64,000 bases of DNA from Streptomyces sp. NBC_01669 (GTDB lineage Bacteria > Actinomycetota > Actinomycetes > Streptomycetales > Streptomycetaceae), in NCBI RefSeq assembly GCF_026339735.1, contig NZ_JAPEQG010000001.1, forward strand, positions 5,022,001-5,086,000, in the 5' to 3' direction. This document shows, one piece after another, positions 16,866 to 25,803 of this stretch. Position numbers and translations under genes: made by a program. Below the pieces are notes generated by a model. It worked only from the letters and a program-made list of their open reading frames with translations, was not told where the DNA came from and ran no database searches. Numbering within the stretch: position 1 is the first letter of the stretch; every line of letters begins with the position of its first letter.

Positions 16866-19085
16866 TCAGGGACCCTTTGTGCCGCCGTTACCCGGGCGCT
16901 GGGGTCCGTTGTTCCCGCCGAGGAAGTCCGGCGGGATGCTGACGCCGGGGAACGGGTCGTTGCCGTCGCCCCTGTCCCGCCTCCTGTCCCGGCCCCTGCC
17001 CGGGCCCTCGTCCGTGTTGTCCGGCGGGTCCGGGATGTCGATGGTGTTGAACGACGGGGCGGGCAGTCCGTTGAGGGCGTTCGTCATGGCGTCACGCCAG
17101 ATCGGTCCGGGGACCTGGCCGCCGTACACCTTGTCCTGGTACACGCCACCGATGGTGACGCCCTCCATCTCGACGCTCTGGGACGGGCTGCCGACCCAGA
17201 CCGCGCCGGACATGTTCGGCGTGTAGCCGACGAACCAGGCGTTCAAACGGCGGTCGGTCGTACCCGTCTTGCCCGCGTTGTCGCGGTTCTGCAGGCCGGC
17301 CTGCTGACCGGTACCGGAGTCGATCACACCGCGCAGCAGGGTGTTGACGGTGTCGGCCGTCGTCTGCGACATCGCCTGCGAGCAGGTGGTCTTCGGTACC
17401 GGGAGCGACTTGCCGTCCGCCGTCCTGACCGCCTCGATGGCGATCGGCGTGCAGTACGTGCCCCGGTTGGCGAAGGCGGCGTACGCGCTGGCCATCGTGA
17501 GCGGTGAGAGGCCGTTGGAGCCGAGGGTCAGCGTGGAGGGGTTCTGCGGCAGCTTGGTGCCGTCGCCCTGCACCACACCGAGCTTGTCGGTCATCTGGGA
17601 GACCGGGCACATGCCGATGTCCTGGAGCATCTGGACGAAGTAGGTGTTGACCGACTTCGCCATCGCTTCCTTCAGGGCGTACGGCCCCTCCTCGGACTCG
17701 CTCTCGTTCTCCAGGTGATACTGCCTGTCGTTGACCCACGGCTTTCCGCAGGTCTGAACCGTGTCCGGGTAGTCCATCTCGTACGGCGACGAGTACATCT
17801 GCGTCGCAGGCCTGCCACCCTCTATGGCCGCCGCCGCGAGGAACGGCTTGAACGTCGACCCGGTCGGGAAGCCGAAGTTCGAGCCGCCCATGTCCTTGTT
17901 GACCGAGTAGTTGTACTGGGTCTCGTTCGCCCCGAAACCGTACGGCTTGGACTGGCCCATGCCCATGATCTTGCCGGTGCCGGGCTGGACCAGCGTCACG
18001 GCAGTGGCGACCTTGTCCGTCTTGTAGACGTGACTCTTGATCGAGTCCTGCACGCCCGCCTGCGCCTGCGGGTCGAGCGTCGTGCGGATCGTGAGTCCGC
18101 CCTGGTTCCAGACCTTGGCCCGCTCCTCCTGCGTCTTGCCGTAGACCGGGTCGGTGAGGAAGACCTTGCGGACGTAGTCACAGAAGAAGGAGGCCCCGCT
18201 GACGGCCGTGATGCAGCCGTTCTTCGGCTTGCTGACCCTCAGCTTGATCGGAGTCGCCTGCGCCTTCTCCGCCGCCGTGCGAGTGATGTCCCCGACATCC
18301 GCCATCCGCTGGAGCACGGTGTTGCGACGCTTGGTCGCCTCCTCCGCGTCGTTGACCGGGTCGTAGCGGCTCGGCGACTGGACGATGCCGGCCAGCAGGG
18401 CGGCCTCCTCCAGCTTCAGGTCCTTCGCCGACTTGGAGAAGTAGCGCTGGGAGGCCGCTTCGATGCCGTACGCCTGCTGCCCGAAGAACGTGATGTTGAG
18501 GTAGTTCTCCAGGATCTTCTTCTTGCCGAGCTCCTCCTCGACCTGGATCGCGTACTTCAGTTCCTGGACCTTGCGGCCCATCGTCTGCTGGGTGGCCTGC
18601 GCGACCTTGTCCGGGTCGTCGCCCGCCTCCTCGACGAAGACGTTCTTCACGTACTGCTGGGTGAGGGTCGACGCGCCCTGCGCGGTGCCGCCCGCCTGCA
18701 CGTTGCGGTTCATCGCGCGCAGGATGCCCTTGAGGTCGACCGCCCCGTGCTGGTAGAAGCGGGCATCCTCGATCGCGATGATCGCCTTCTGCATGTACGG
18801 GGAGATGTCCTTCAGCGGCACGACGGTGCGGTCACGCGAGTAGACCATCGCAAGCATGCCGCCCTTGCTGTCCAGGATCTTGGTGCGCTGGCTCAGCGGC
18901 GGAGTCTTGAGGTTGGCCGGGATCTCGTCGAATCCCTCGACCGTACCCTTCGCGGCGAGCCCCAGTGCTCCGGCGGCCGGCAGCGCGATGCCTGCGAGCA
19001 CGACTCCGGAGAGTGCGGCGACACCGAGGAACTTGGCGGCCTGCTGGGTCGCGGTGAGACCCCCGCCCGAGCGGTTCTTTGGCAT
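16866..19085 (-). CDS. class A (bifunctional) penicillin-binding protein
   Basis: 739 aa, cell-wall synthase that polymerises glycan strands and cross-links peptides outside the membrane. There is a short cytoplasmic tail, a membrane anchor at about 17-45, and a glycosyltransferase 51 domain with catalytic Glu106 in AIEDARFYQHG. The transpeptidase domain has nucleophile Ser410 in GSTFKPF, an SVN motif in MAKSVNTYF, and KTGTTDRRLNAWF. The C-terminus is a Pro/Asp/Arg-rich disordered tail. By gene order it is the homologue of the PBP next to wblA in S. coelicolor. Upstream lies the long region shared with wblA. Confidence 0.95.
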   Translation of the reverse strand: MPKNRSGGGLTATQQAAKFLGVAALSGVVLAGIALPAAGALGLAAKGTVEGFDEIPANLKTPPLSQRTKILDSKGGMLAMVYSRDRTVVPLKDISPYMQKAIIAIEDARFYQHGAVDLKGILRAMNRNVQAGGTAQGASTLTQQYVKNVFVEEAGDDPDKVAQATQQTMGRKVQELKYAIQVEEELGKKKILENYLNITFFGQQAYGIEAASQRYFSKSAKDLKLEEAALLAGIVQSPSRYDPVNDAEEATKRRNTVLQRMADVGDITRTAAEKAQATPIKLRVSKPKNGCITAVSGASFFCDYVRKVFLTDPVYGKTQEERAKVWNQGGLTIRTTLDPQAQAGVQDSIKSHVYKTDKVATAVTLVQPGTGKIMGMGQSKPYGFGANETQYNYSVNKDMGGSNFGFPTGSTFKPFLAAAAIEGGRPATQMYSSPYEMDYPDTVQTCGKPWVNDRQYHLENESESEEGPYALKEAMAKSVNTYFVQMLQDIGMCPVSQMTDKLGVVQGDGTKLPQNPSTLTLGSNGLSPLTMASAYAAFANRGTYCTPIAIEAVRTADGKSLPVPKTTCSQAMSQTTADTVNTLLRGVIDSGTGQQAGLQNRDNAGKTGTTDRRLNAWFVGYTPNMSGAVWVGSPSQSVEMEGVTIGGVYQDKVYGGQVPGPIWRDAMTNALNGLPAPSFNTIDIPDPPDNTDEGPGRGRDRRRDRGDGNDPFPGVSIPPDFLGGNNGPQRPGNGGTKGP

Positions 19086-19492
19086 GGGGGCAGCCTACGT
19101 TCTCATTCGCCGGACACGCGTATATGCCTTGGCCTAAGCTGCTCACAACTGTCACAGCAGTCCGGTTCCGTATCAACCCCCATGCAGCACTCGGCCGTGA
19201 CCCAGCCTCGGGTCGGCCGGCACATCGGGCGCCCCGAATTCGCCCCATGTGTCATCGAACGCCCATTGTGACTCGGGTAAATTGTCCCTATTTTGACGGG
19301 ATATTCTTGTATGTCCTCACCTCACTCCCCTGGGTGATCTGCCGCGTACGCATAGTCCGTTCGGGCCATTCAAGATTGGGCCCGAAGGGGGTGTTGTGCT
19401 GTCGCCACCTTCCGTAACGTCCTCAACTGGCAGCGGTGAATATGCCGCTACCGCCGTGGGGGAGCCTCGATTCGGGAGAGGACGGCGCCGGG
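19086..19492. promoter_or_regulatory. divergent PBP-wblA intergenic region
   Basis: About 400 nt separate the PBP start (minus) from the wblA start (plus). The middle, 19250-19320, is notably AT-rich for this genome (GTAAATTGTCCCTATTTTGA) and probably holds promoters, but I could not fix a -35/-10 pair with standard spacing. Long upstream regions are usual for developmental Streptomyces genes. Confidence 0.45.
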
Positions 19493-19840
19493 ATGGGCTG
19501 GGTAACCGACTGGAGTGCGCAGGCAGCCTGCCGCACTACCGATCCGGATGAACTGTTCGTACAAGGGGCAGCGCAGAACAGGGCCAAGGCGGTGTGCACC
19601 GGTTGCCCGGTGCGGACCGAGTGCCTGGCCGATGCGCTGGACAATCGCGTCGAATTCGGCGTGTGGGGCGGAATGACGGAACGGGAGCGTCGCGCACTGC
19701 TGCGCAGGCGACCTACCGTCACGTCCTGGCGCCGGCTGCTGGAGACCGCTCGCAGTGAGTACGAGCGGTCCACGGGCATTCTGCCGGTGGCCATCGGCCT
19801 GGACGACGAACTGCACGAGACGTACGCCGCCGTGGGGTAG
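19493..19840 (+). CDS. wblA: WblA, WhiB-like iron-sulfur developmental regulator
   Basis: 115 aa. Four cysteines that bind a [4Fe-4S] cluster (AACRTTD, then CTGCPVRTEC), followed by GVWGGMTERERRALLRR, the turn and basic DNA-binding segment of WhiB proteins. In S. coelicolor WblA drives the switch from aerial growth to sporulation and represses antibiotic synthesis; the sequence here looks essentially identical to what I remember. I place the start at ATG 19493 (MGWVTDW) with GAGAGGA upstream. ATG 19436 or 19442 would add 19 or 17 residues of plausible codon use. Confidence 0.93.
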   Translation: MGWVTDWSAQAACRTTDPDELFVQGAAQNRAKAVCTGCPVRTECLADALDNRVEFGVWGGMTERERRALLRRRPTVTSWRRLLETARSEYERSTGILPVAIGLDDELHETYAAVG

Positions 19841-19852
19841 ACCGCCGGAGGT

Positions 19853-19872
19853 TCACCCGGCCGTCCGGGTGA
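19853..19872. terminator. hairpin between wblA and convergent ATPase gene
   Basis: TCACCCGG (19853-19860) / CCGGGTGA (19865-19872) with loop CCGT. It is placed 12 nt after the wblA stop and 1 nt before the ATPase stop, so it can serve both genes. Confidence 0.65.
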
Positions 19873-19873
19873 G

Positions 19874-21244
19874 TTACGCAGCTCCGGCCGGAGCGGAATC
19901 GGTCGCGAGCCGGTCCCCGACGGCCCGCAGTCCTGCGAGGTCGTGCACATCTCCGGGCAGCGCCGCGACTTCGGTCACGGCGACTTCGGGGTGCAGTGCG
20001 GTGAAGCTGTCGCGGGTGCGCTGTTCGCGCGCGACCACCTGCATGCGTTCAGCGTGCAGCCGCAACAGGCCTGCGGTCAGCTGCTCGACGGAGACGGCAT
20101 CAGCCTCTGGTTCGGTGTCAGCATCCTGGGTGTCCTCGGAACGGGCGGGGGAGGGCGGCGACTCGGGGTCTTCGGGGGAGGTGACTGCCGAGTCGGCCGG
20201 GTCACGAAGTCCAGCCTTCCCGGTGGTCTGATCCACAATGCCGATGTCGTCAAGATTTTCTGCGGCTGCCAGGGCGCGCTCGGCGGAGAGCCGGGCGGCG
20301 TCACTGCCGTGGACCCGGTTGAGGACCAAGCCGGCCAGGGGCATGTCCTCCGCGGCCAGCCGTTCCACGAAGTAGGCGGCCTCGCGCAGCGCGTCCCGCT
20401 CCGGTGTCGCGACGACGAGGAACGCCGTGCCGGGCGCCTGCAGCAGTCTGTACGTGGCATCCGCCCGGGTCCGGAAGCCACCGAACATGGTGTCCATCGC
20501 CGCGACGAACGTCTGTACGTCACGCAGGAACTGGCCACCCAGCAGCTTGCCCAGCGTCCCGGTCATCATCGACATGCCGACGTTGAGGAACTTCATCCCG
20601 GCCCGGCCGCCCATCTTCGCCGGAGCCATCAGCAGCTTGATGAACTTCCCGTCCAGGAACGAGCCGAGCCGCTTGGGTGCGTCCAGGAAGTCCAGCGCGG
20701 AACGCGACGGCGGGGTGTCGACGACGATCAGGTCCCACTCGTTGCGCGCCCGCAGCTGCCCCAGCTTCTCCATCGCCATGTACTCCTGCGTGCCTGCGAA
20801 ACCGGCCGACAGGGACTGGTAGAAGGGGTTCTCCAGGATCGCGCGCGCCCGCTCGCCCTCCGCGTGCGCCTCGACGATCTCGTCGAAGGTCCGCTTCATG
20901 TCGAGCATCATGGCGTGCAGTTCACCGCCGCCCTCACCGGCGCTCTCGATGCCCGGCACCCGGCGCGGGACGTTGTCCAGCGAGAGGATGCCCATCGACT
21001 GGGCGAGCCTGCGGGCCGGGTCGATGGTGAGGACGACGACCTTCCGGCCGCGCTCGGCGGCCCGTACGCCCAGCGCCGCCGCGGTCGTGGTCTTGCCGAC
21101 ACCGCCCGAGCCGCAGCACACGATGATCCGGATGTCCGGATCGTCGAGCAGCGCGTCGGTGTCCAGCACGGGCGCGGTGCCCGTGGCTGTGCCCGTACCG
21201 GCGTCCGTACGCGCATCGGTGCCCGGTTCCGTACCCGCTCTCAT
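19874..21244 (-). CDS. ArsA/Get3-type ATPase (second of pair)
   Basis: 456 aa. Begins with a Thr/Gly-rich low-complexity lead of about 30 residues, then the deviant Walker A of the ArsA/Get3 group (CCGSGGVGKTTTAAA), the switch segment LTIDPARRL, and VDTPPSRSALDFL. Arsenical-pump cysteines are not apparent, so an arsenite role is unlikely. The C-terminal third is acidic and disordered (SPEDPESPPS). Its ATG overlaps the stop of the upstream partner by four bases (ATGA), so the two are co-translated and may form a heterodimer, as such ATPases work as dimers. The client is unknown. Confidence 0.85.
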   Translation of the reverse strand: MRAGTEPGTDARTDAGTGTATGTAPVLDTDALLDDPDIRIIVCCGSGGVGKTTTAAALGVRAAERGRKVVVLTIDPARRLAQSMGILSLDNVPRRVPGIESAGEGGGELHAMMLDMKRTFDEIVEAHAEGERARAILENPFYQSLSAGFAGTQEYMAMEKLGQLRARNEWDLIVVDTPPSRSALDFLDAPKRLGSFLDGKFIKLLMAPAKMGGRAGMKFLNVGMSMMTGTLGKLLGGQFLRDVQTFVAAMDTMFGGFRTRADATYRLLQAPGTAFLVVATPERDALREAAYFVERLAAEDMPLAGLVLNRVHGSDAARLSAERALAAAENLDDIGIVDQTTGKAGLRDPADSAVTSPEDPESPPSPARSEDTQDADTEPEADAVSVEQLTAGLLRLHAERMQVVAREQRTRDSFTALHPEVAVTEVAALPGDVHDLAGLRAVGDRLATDSAPAGAA

Positions 21245-22227
21245 GCACCCACCCCTTGGCCCGCCTCGTCGCCCATGCCCTGCTTGCGGAGTTCGACCGC
21301 CAGGTCGTACAGACCGGGCAGGTCCACGCCTTCGCCGATCAGCGGGAGTTCGTTGGTCGGCAGGTCCAGATCCGCGAGGACCGCGCGCTGCTCGCGCTCC
21401 AGCTCGACCCGCTGGGCATGCTCGGAGGCCTGCTCGATCAGCGGACGTACCAGCGCCGCGGACCCGGTCACGCCCGCCCGGGTGAGCGTCTTGGCGATCT
21501 CCTTGCGGCGGCCCCCCGAGGCGGTACGCAGCGCGTCCTCGTCCAGCAGATGCGGCCGCACCATGTTCACGATGACCCGGCCCACCGGCAGTTCGGCCGC
21601 CCGCAGCTCTGCGACGCCGTCCGCGGTCTCCTGGACCGGCATCTCCTCCAGCAGCGTCACCAGGTGGACCGCTGTCTCCGGGGACTTCAGCACCCGCATC
21701 ACGGCCTGTGCCTGATTGTGTATCGGGCCGATCCGGGCCAGTCCCGCCACCTCGTCGTTCACATTGAGGAAGCGCGTGATACGGCCGGTGGGCGGCGCAT
21801 CCATGATCACGTAGTCGTAGCTGTACCGGCCCTGCTTGTCCTTGCGGCGTACGGCTTCGCAGGCCTTGCCCGTCAGCAGCACGTCCCGTACACCGGGTGC
21901 GATCGTCGTGGCGAAGTCGATCGCACCGAGCTTCTTGAGCGCCCGGCCCGCGCTGCCGAGCTTGTAGAACATCTGGAGGTAGTCGAGGAGCGCACGCTCC
22001 GCGTCGATCGCGAGGGCGTACACCTCGCCGCCGCCCGGCGCGACGGCGATCTTGCGCTCCTCGTACGGAAGGGAATCCGCCTCGAAGAGCTGGGCGATGC
22101 CCTGCCTGCCCTCGACCTCGACGAGGAGGATGCGCTTGCCCTCGGTCGCGAGGGCGAGCGCGAGGGCGGCGGCGACCGTGGTCTTACCGGTACCGCCCTT
22201 GCCGCTGACGACCTGGAACCTGCTCAC
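21241..22227 (-). CDS. ArsA/Get3-type ATPase (first of pair)
   Basis: 328 aa. Walker A VVSGKGGTGKTTVAAA at the N-terminus, switch I LLVEVEGRQGIAQLF, Walker B VIMDAPPTGRITRFL. The family binds and hydrolyses ATP as a dimer to move client proteins or oxyanions. The pair of such genes between wblA and a DUF4177 gene is conserved in Streptomyces as far as I recall. The same two-ATPase block occurs near whiB4-type genes in mycobacteria, hinting at a link to the Wbl regulator; that is inference. Confidence 0.85.
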   Translation of the reverse strand: MSRFQVVSGKGGTGKTTVAAALALALATEGKRILLVEVEGRQGIAQLFEADSLPYEERKIAVAPGGGEVYALAIDAERALLDYLQMFYKLGSAGRALKKLGAIDFATTIAPGVRDVLLTGKACEAVRRKDKQGRYSYDYVIMDAPPTGRITRFLNVNDEVAGLARIGPIHNQAQAVMRVLKSPETAVHLVTLLEEMPVQETADGVAELRAAELPVGRVIVNMVRPHLLDEDALRTASGGRRKEIAKTLTRAGVTGSAALVRPLIEQASEHAQRVELEREQRAVLADLDLPTNELPLIGEGVDLPGLYDLAVELRKQGMGDEAGQGVGA

Positions 22228-22298
22228 GTATTCGAGCCTAACCAGTACGGCCCCGGGCTACGCACGAGCCCGTACGTGCCAGGCATTACAGTCGGCCT

Positions 22299-22457
22299 AT
22301 GACCAAGTGGGAATACGCGACCGTGCCCCTTCTCGTGCACGCGACGAAGCAGATTCTGGACACCTGGGGCGAGGACGGCTGGGAGCTGGTCCAGGTCGTT
22401 CCCGGCCCGAACAACCCCGAGCAGCTCGTGGCCTACCTGAAGCGGGAGAAGCCGTAG
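22299..22457 (+). CDS. DUF4177 small protein
   Basis: 52 aa: MTKWEYATVPLLVHATKQIL, then DTWGEDGWELVQVV and a basic end. The KWEY and GWELV pattern identifies DUF4177, a small alpha/beta protein without known function. Its TAG (22455-22457) shares its last base with the GTG of the RidA-like gene, implying coupling. It is divergent from the ATPase pair, with 71 nt between starts. Confidence 0.85.
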   Translation: MTKWEYATVPLLVHATKQILDTWGEDGWELVQVVPGPNNPEQLVAYLKREKP

Positions 22458-22927
22458 TGGCGGGCGCCGTCGAGGCGAAGCTCGCCGAACTCGGGCTGAC
22501 GCTGCCGGACGTCGTACCGCCGCTCGCCTCGTATCAGCCGGCGGTCCAGTCCGGGGTGTATGTGTACACATCGGGCCAGCTGCCCATGGTGGAGGGCAAG
22601 CTTCCGGTCACCGGCAAGGTCGGTGCGGAGGTCACGCCGGACGAGGCCAAGGAGCTGGCCAGGACCTGCGCGCTCAACGCTCTGGCCGCCGTGAAGTCGG
22701 TCGCGGGCGACCTGGACCGGATCAAGCGGGTCGTGAAGGTCGTGGGCTTCGTCGCCTCGGCCTCCGACTTCACCGGGCAGCCCGCCGTGATCAACGGTGC
22801 GAGCGAGCTGCTGGGCGCGGCGCTCGGCGACAAGGGCGTGCACGCGCGCAGCGCCGTGGGCGTCGCGGTGCTGCCGCTGGACGCGCCGGTCGAGGTCGAG
22901 GTGCAGGTCGAGCTGGACGGGGCCTGA
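22457..22927 (+). CDS. RidA/YjgF-family protein (YjgF-like endoribonuclease group)
   Basis: 156 aa. The start GTG 22457 overlaps the previous stop. Contains YVYTSGQLPMVEG, NALAAVKSVAGDLDRI and HARSAVGVAVLPLDAPVEVE, the normal layout of the YjgF/RidA trimer subunit. The Arg of the active site (HARSAVGVA) is present, so imine or enamine deaminase activity is possible. This subgroup (about 150 aa, N-terminal VEAKLAELG) is distinct from the short RidA and its substrate is not known. Confidence 0.9.
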   Translation: MAGAVEAKLAELGLTLPDVVPPLASYQPAVQSGVYVYTSGQLPMVEGKLPVTGKVGAEVTPDEAKELARTCALNALAAVKSVAGDLDRIKRVVKVVGFVASASDFTGQPAVINGASELLGAALGDKGVHARSAVGVAVLPLDAPVEVEVQVELDGA

Positions 22928-22964
22928 GCCGCTGCCGCAGTGAGGCGGGTACCTCCGTGATCCA

Positions 22965-22999
22965 TGATCCCGTCCGGTTCGTGCGACCGGGCGGGATCA
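22965..22999 (+). terminator. terminator after the RidA-like gene
   Basis: TGATCCCGTCCGGT (22965-22978) / ACCGGGCGGGATCA (22986-22999), one G-T wobble, 7-nt loop. Confidence 0.75.
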
Positions 23000-23098
23000 C
23001 GCGTTTCACGGCCCAGGGTCCACGCCTGAAGCGCGTCGCGCCCCGTGCGCCCCTTGCTGCCTCTCGAACATCGTCGCGGTTCCGGATAGCCTCCGGCC

Positions 23099-24013
23099 AT
23101 GTCCAATGGTCAGTGGTACCCACCGGAATGGCCCGACCGGATCCGGGCACTCGCCGCGGGTGAGCTCACGGCCGCGACGCCCCGGCGCGCGGCCACCGTG
23201 ATGCTGCTCCGGGACCCCGCTGACACCGAGGGCGGGCCCACCGTCCACATGCTGCGCCGCCGCACCTCCATGGCTTTTGCCGGGGGTGCGTACGCCTATC
23301 CGGGTGGCGGCGTCGACCCGCGCGACGACGACCGCCTCGTCGGCTGGACCGGACCCGCGCTGGAGCTCTGGGCCGAGCGGCTCGGCGTCGGTACGGTCAC
23401 CGAGGCGCAGGCCATCGTCTGTGCGGCGGTCCGCGAGACGTACGAGGAGTCGGGTGTCCTCCTCGCCGGGCCGACCGCCGACACCGTCGTCAGCGACACC
23501 ACGGGCGCCGACTGGGAGGTGGACCGCGAGGCCCTCGTCGCCCGCGAGCTGTCCTTCGCCGAGTTCCTGGACCGGCGCGGGCTCGTGCTCCGCTCCGATC
23601 TGCTCGGGGCGTGGGCGCGCTGGATCACGCCCGAGTTCGAACCCCGGCGCTACGACACATGGTTCTTCGTCGCCGCGCTCCCCGAGGGTCAGCGCACCCT
23701 CTCCCATGGCCCTGAAGGCATGAAAGGTGCCCCCTCCGCCTCCACCGAGGCCGACCTCGCGCTATGGATCTCCCCGGCGGAAGCCACCGACGGATACGAC
23801 CGGGGCGAGCTGCTCATGATGCCGCCGACCGTGTCGACGCTGCGTCAGCTGCGCCCGTACGGCACCGCTGCCGAGGCGCTGAAGGCCGCGTCCTCCCAGG
23901 ACCTCACCCCCGTACTCGCACAGGCGCGGCTGGAGGCCGGTGAACTGGTGCTGAGCTGGCCGGGGCACGACGAATTCACCAAGCACATCCCGACCGGAGA
24001 TGGTTCCGCATGA
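23099..24013 (+). CDS. NUDIX hydrolase, NUDT19-like
   Basis: 304 aa. The Nudix box is split by an insertion as in NUDT19-type enzymes: AYPGGGVDPRD near residue 65, then a 35-residue insert, then AAVRETYEESGVLL with the Glu pair that binds metal. Such enzymes cleave nucleoside diphosphate-X compounds, often coenzyme A derivatives. ATG 23099 lies downstream of the RidA terminator. The last four bases overlap the ATG of the metallo-beta-lactamase-fold gene. Confidence 0.88.
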   Translation: MSNGQWYPPEWPDRIRALAAGELTAATPRRAATVMLLRDPADTEGGPTVHMLRRRTSMAFAGGAYAYPGGGVDPRDDDRLVGWTGPALELWAERLGVGTVTEAQAIVCAAVRETYEESGVLLAGPTADTVVSDTTGADWEVDREALVARELSFAEFLDRRGLVLRSDLLGAWARWITPEFEPRRYDTWFFVAALPEGQRTLSHGPEGMKGAPSASTEADLALWISPAEATDGYDRGELLMMPPTVSTLRQLRPYGTAAEALKAASSQDLTPVLAQARLEAGELVLSWPGHDEFTKHIPTGDGSA

Positions 24014-24840
24014 GCGACGCAGCAGCGCTGCCCGGGCAGCCGCGCGGTGGGGTCCTCTCCGGCCCAGCGACCGCCCGTACGGTCAACGTTCTCGCCCCCA
24101 ACGCCTCGGCGATGACGCTCGACGGCACCAACACCTGGATCGTCGCCGAGCCCGACTCCGACCTCGCGGTCGTCATCGACCCGGGCCCTCTGGACGACAG
24201 CCACCTGCAGGCCGTCATCGACACCGCCGAGCGCGCCGGCCGGCGGATCGGCCTCACGCTCCTCACCCACGGTCACCCCGACCACGCGGAGGGCGCGGCG
24301 CGCTTCGCCGAGCTGACCCGTACGACGGTGCGGGCGCTGGACCCGGCGCTGCGGCTCGGCGAGGAGGGGCTGACGACGGGCGACGTGATCACCACCGGAG
24401 GGCTCGAACTGCGGGTGGTCCCGACCCCGGGGCACACCTCCGACTCGCTCTCCTTCCATCTGCCCGCCGACCGGGCGGTGCTGACCGGCGACACGATCCT
24501 CGGGCGTGGCACCACGCTCGTCGCGCACCCGGACGGGCGGCTCGGCGACTACCTCGACTCGCTGCGGCGGCTGCGCTCGCTGACGGTCGACGACGGGGTG
24601 CACACGGTGCTGCCGGGGCACGGTCCGGTCCTGGACGACGCACAGGGCGCGGTCGAGTTCTATCTCGCCCACCGCGCGCACCGGCTCGCCCAGGTGGAGA
24701 CGGCGGTGGAGGCCGGGCACCGCTCGGCCACGGAGGTGGTGGCGTACGTGTACGCGGACGTGGACCGGTCGCTGTGGCCCGCGGCGGAGCTGTCGGTGCG
24801 GGCGCAGCTGGAGTATCTGGGCGAGCACGGGCTGATCTGA
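24010..24840 (+). CDS. metallo-beta-lactamase-fold hydrolase, LACTB2-like
   Basis: 276 aa. Zinc-binding motif THGHPDHAEG at about residues 91-100, then PTPGHTSDS, LTGDTILG and LPGHGP give the second-site ligands. The C-terminal helical part (HRAHRLAQVETAVEAG) resembles LACTB2-type endoribonuclease or thioesterase proteins. Coupled by ATGA to the NUDIX gene, so the two probably act in one clean-up pathway; the substrate is not evident. Confidence 0.88.
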   Translation: MSDAAALPGQPRGGVLSGPATARTVNVLAPNASAMTLDGTNTWIVAEPDSDLAVVIDPGPLDDSHLQAVIDTAERAGRRIGLTLLTHGHPDHAEGAARFAELTRTTVRALDPALRLGEEGLTTGDVITTGGLELRVVPTPGHTSDSLSFHLPADRAVLTGDTILGRGTTLVAHPDGRLGDYLDSLRRLRSLTVDDGVHTVLPGHGPVLDDAQGAVEFYLAHRAHRLAQVETAVEAGHRSATEVVAYVYADVDRSLWPAAELSVRAQLEYLGEHGLI

Positions 24841-24891
24841 GCCGCTGTTACGCCCATGGCGCTGATATCGGGGCTGCGAGGCACGGTGACG

Positions 24892-24927
24892 CGCGAGAGG
24901 CCCCGCCGTCCGGCGGGGCCTCTCGCG
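24892..24927. terminator. bidirectional terminator, 17-bp perfect stem
   Basis: CGCGAGAGGCCCCGCCG (24892-24908) and its exact complement (24911-24927), placed between the convergent MBL-fold gene and crp. Confidence 0.9.
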
Positions 24928-24944
24928 TCGTGAGGGGGGTCCGG

Positions 24945-25619
24945 CTAGCGCGAACGCTTCGCCAGGCGCTCCACATCCAGCAGGATCACGGCGCGTGCCT
25001 CCAGGCGGAGCCAGCCGCGGCCCGCGAAGTCGGCAAGCGCCTTGTTGACCGTCTCGCGGGAGGCGCCGACCAGCTGGGCCAGCTCTTCCTGGGTCAGGTC
25101 GTGGACGACGTGGATGCCTTCCTCCGACTGGACGCCGAACCGGCGCGACAGGTCGAGGAGGGCGCGGGCGACACGGCCCGGTACGTCGGAGAAGACCAGG
25201 TCGGACATCTGGTCGTTGGTCTTGCGCAGTCGGCGGGCGACAGCGCGCAGCAGGGCCGTAGCCACCTCGGGGCGGGCGTTCAGCCAGGGCTGCAGGTCGC
25301 CGTGGCCGAGGCCGAGGAGCTTGACCTCGGTCAGCGCGGTGGCGGTGGCGGTGCGCGGACCGGGGTCGAAGAGCGACAGCTCACCGATCAGCTCGCCGGG
25401 GCCGAGGACGGCCAGCATGTTCTCGCGCCCGTCGGGGGACGTGCGGTGGAGCTTCACCTTGCCCTCGGTGACCACGTACAGGCGGTCACCCTGGTCGCCC
25501 TCGTGGAAGAGAGCGTCGCCGCGTGCGAGGGTCACCTCACTCATCGAGGCGCGGAGCTCCGCGGCCTGCTCATCATCGAGCGCCGCGAAAAGCGGGGCGC
25601 GCCGCAGAACGTCGTCCAC
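24945..25619 (-). CDS. crp: Crp, cAMP receptor protein-type regulator
   Basis: 224 aa. Cyclic-nucleotide-binding domain (residues about 10-125: GDQGDRLYVVTEGKVKL, then PGELIGELSLFDPGPRTATATA with the Glu and Arg-Thr that contact cAMP), a dimerisation helix, then a winged helix with LTQEELAQLVGASRETVNKAL as recognition unit. The spacing and sequence match the S. coelicolor Crp, which controls germination, colony development and many antibiotic clusters. Single gene between terminators, with a 184-nt upstream region to nth. Confidence 0.95.
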   Translation of the reverse strand: MDDVLRRAPLFAALDDEQAAELRASMSEVTLARGDALFHEGDQGDRLYVVTEGKVKLHRTSPDGRENMLAVLGPGELIGELSLFDPGPRTATATALTEVKLLGLGHGDLQPWLNARPEVATALLRAVARRLRKTNDQMSDLVFSDVPGRVARALLDLSRRFGVQSEEGIHVVHDLTQEELAQLVGASRETVNKALADFAGRGWLRLEARAVILLDVERLAKRSR

Positions 25620-25682
25620 GAGTTCTCTCCTTGTCGGCCTGTTCAGGGAACCGTGGTCCCCATCATGCCGGACGGTAAAACA

Positions 25683-25696
25683 GTGCGATCAATCAC
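25683..25696 (-). promoter_or_regulatory. possible Crp half-conserved site upstream of crp
   Basis: GTGCGATCAATCAC fits the outer frame GTG-N8-CAC of the Crp site reported for S. coelicolor (GTG-N6-G-N-CAC), except that the inner G is A. It lies 64-77 nt upstream of the crp start codon, a suitable position for autoregulation. The match is short and could be chance. Confidence 0.3.
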
Positions 25697-25803
25697 AAAC
25701 CAGTTTGACGCACGGGCGCGCCCCATCGTGCGGCAGGGGCCCGATTGGGGGCGGATCCGTAGTGACCGGGGCGGATGTCAGTGCCTGGCTCTAGGCTGGC
25801 CGG

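Noticed and set aside
19874..22227. Arsenite export operon
   Set aside because: The two ATPases resemble ArsA/Get3, but no arsB, arsR or cysteine triad is present.
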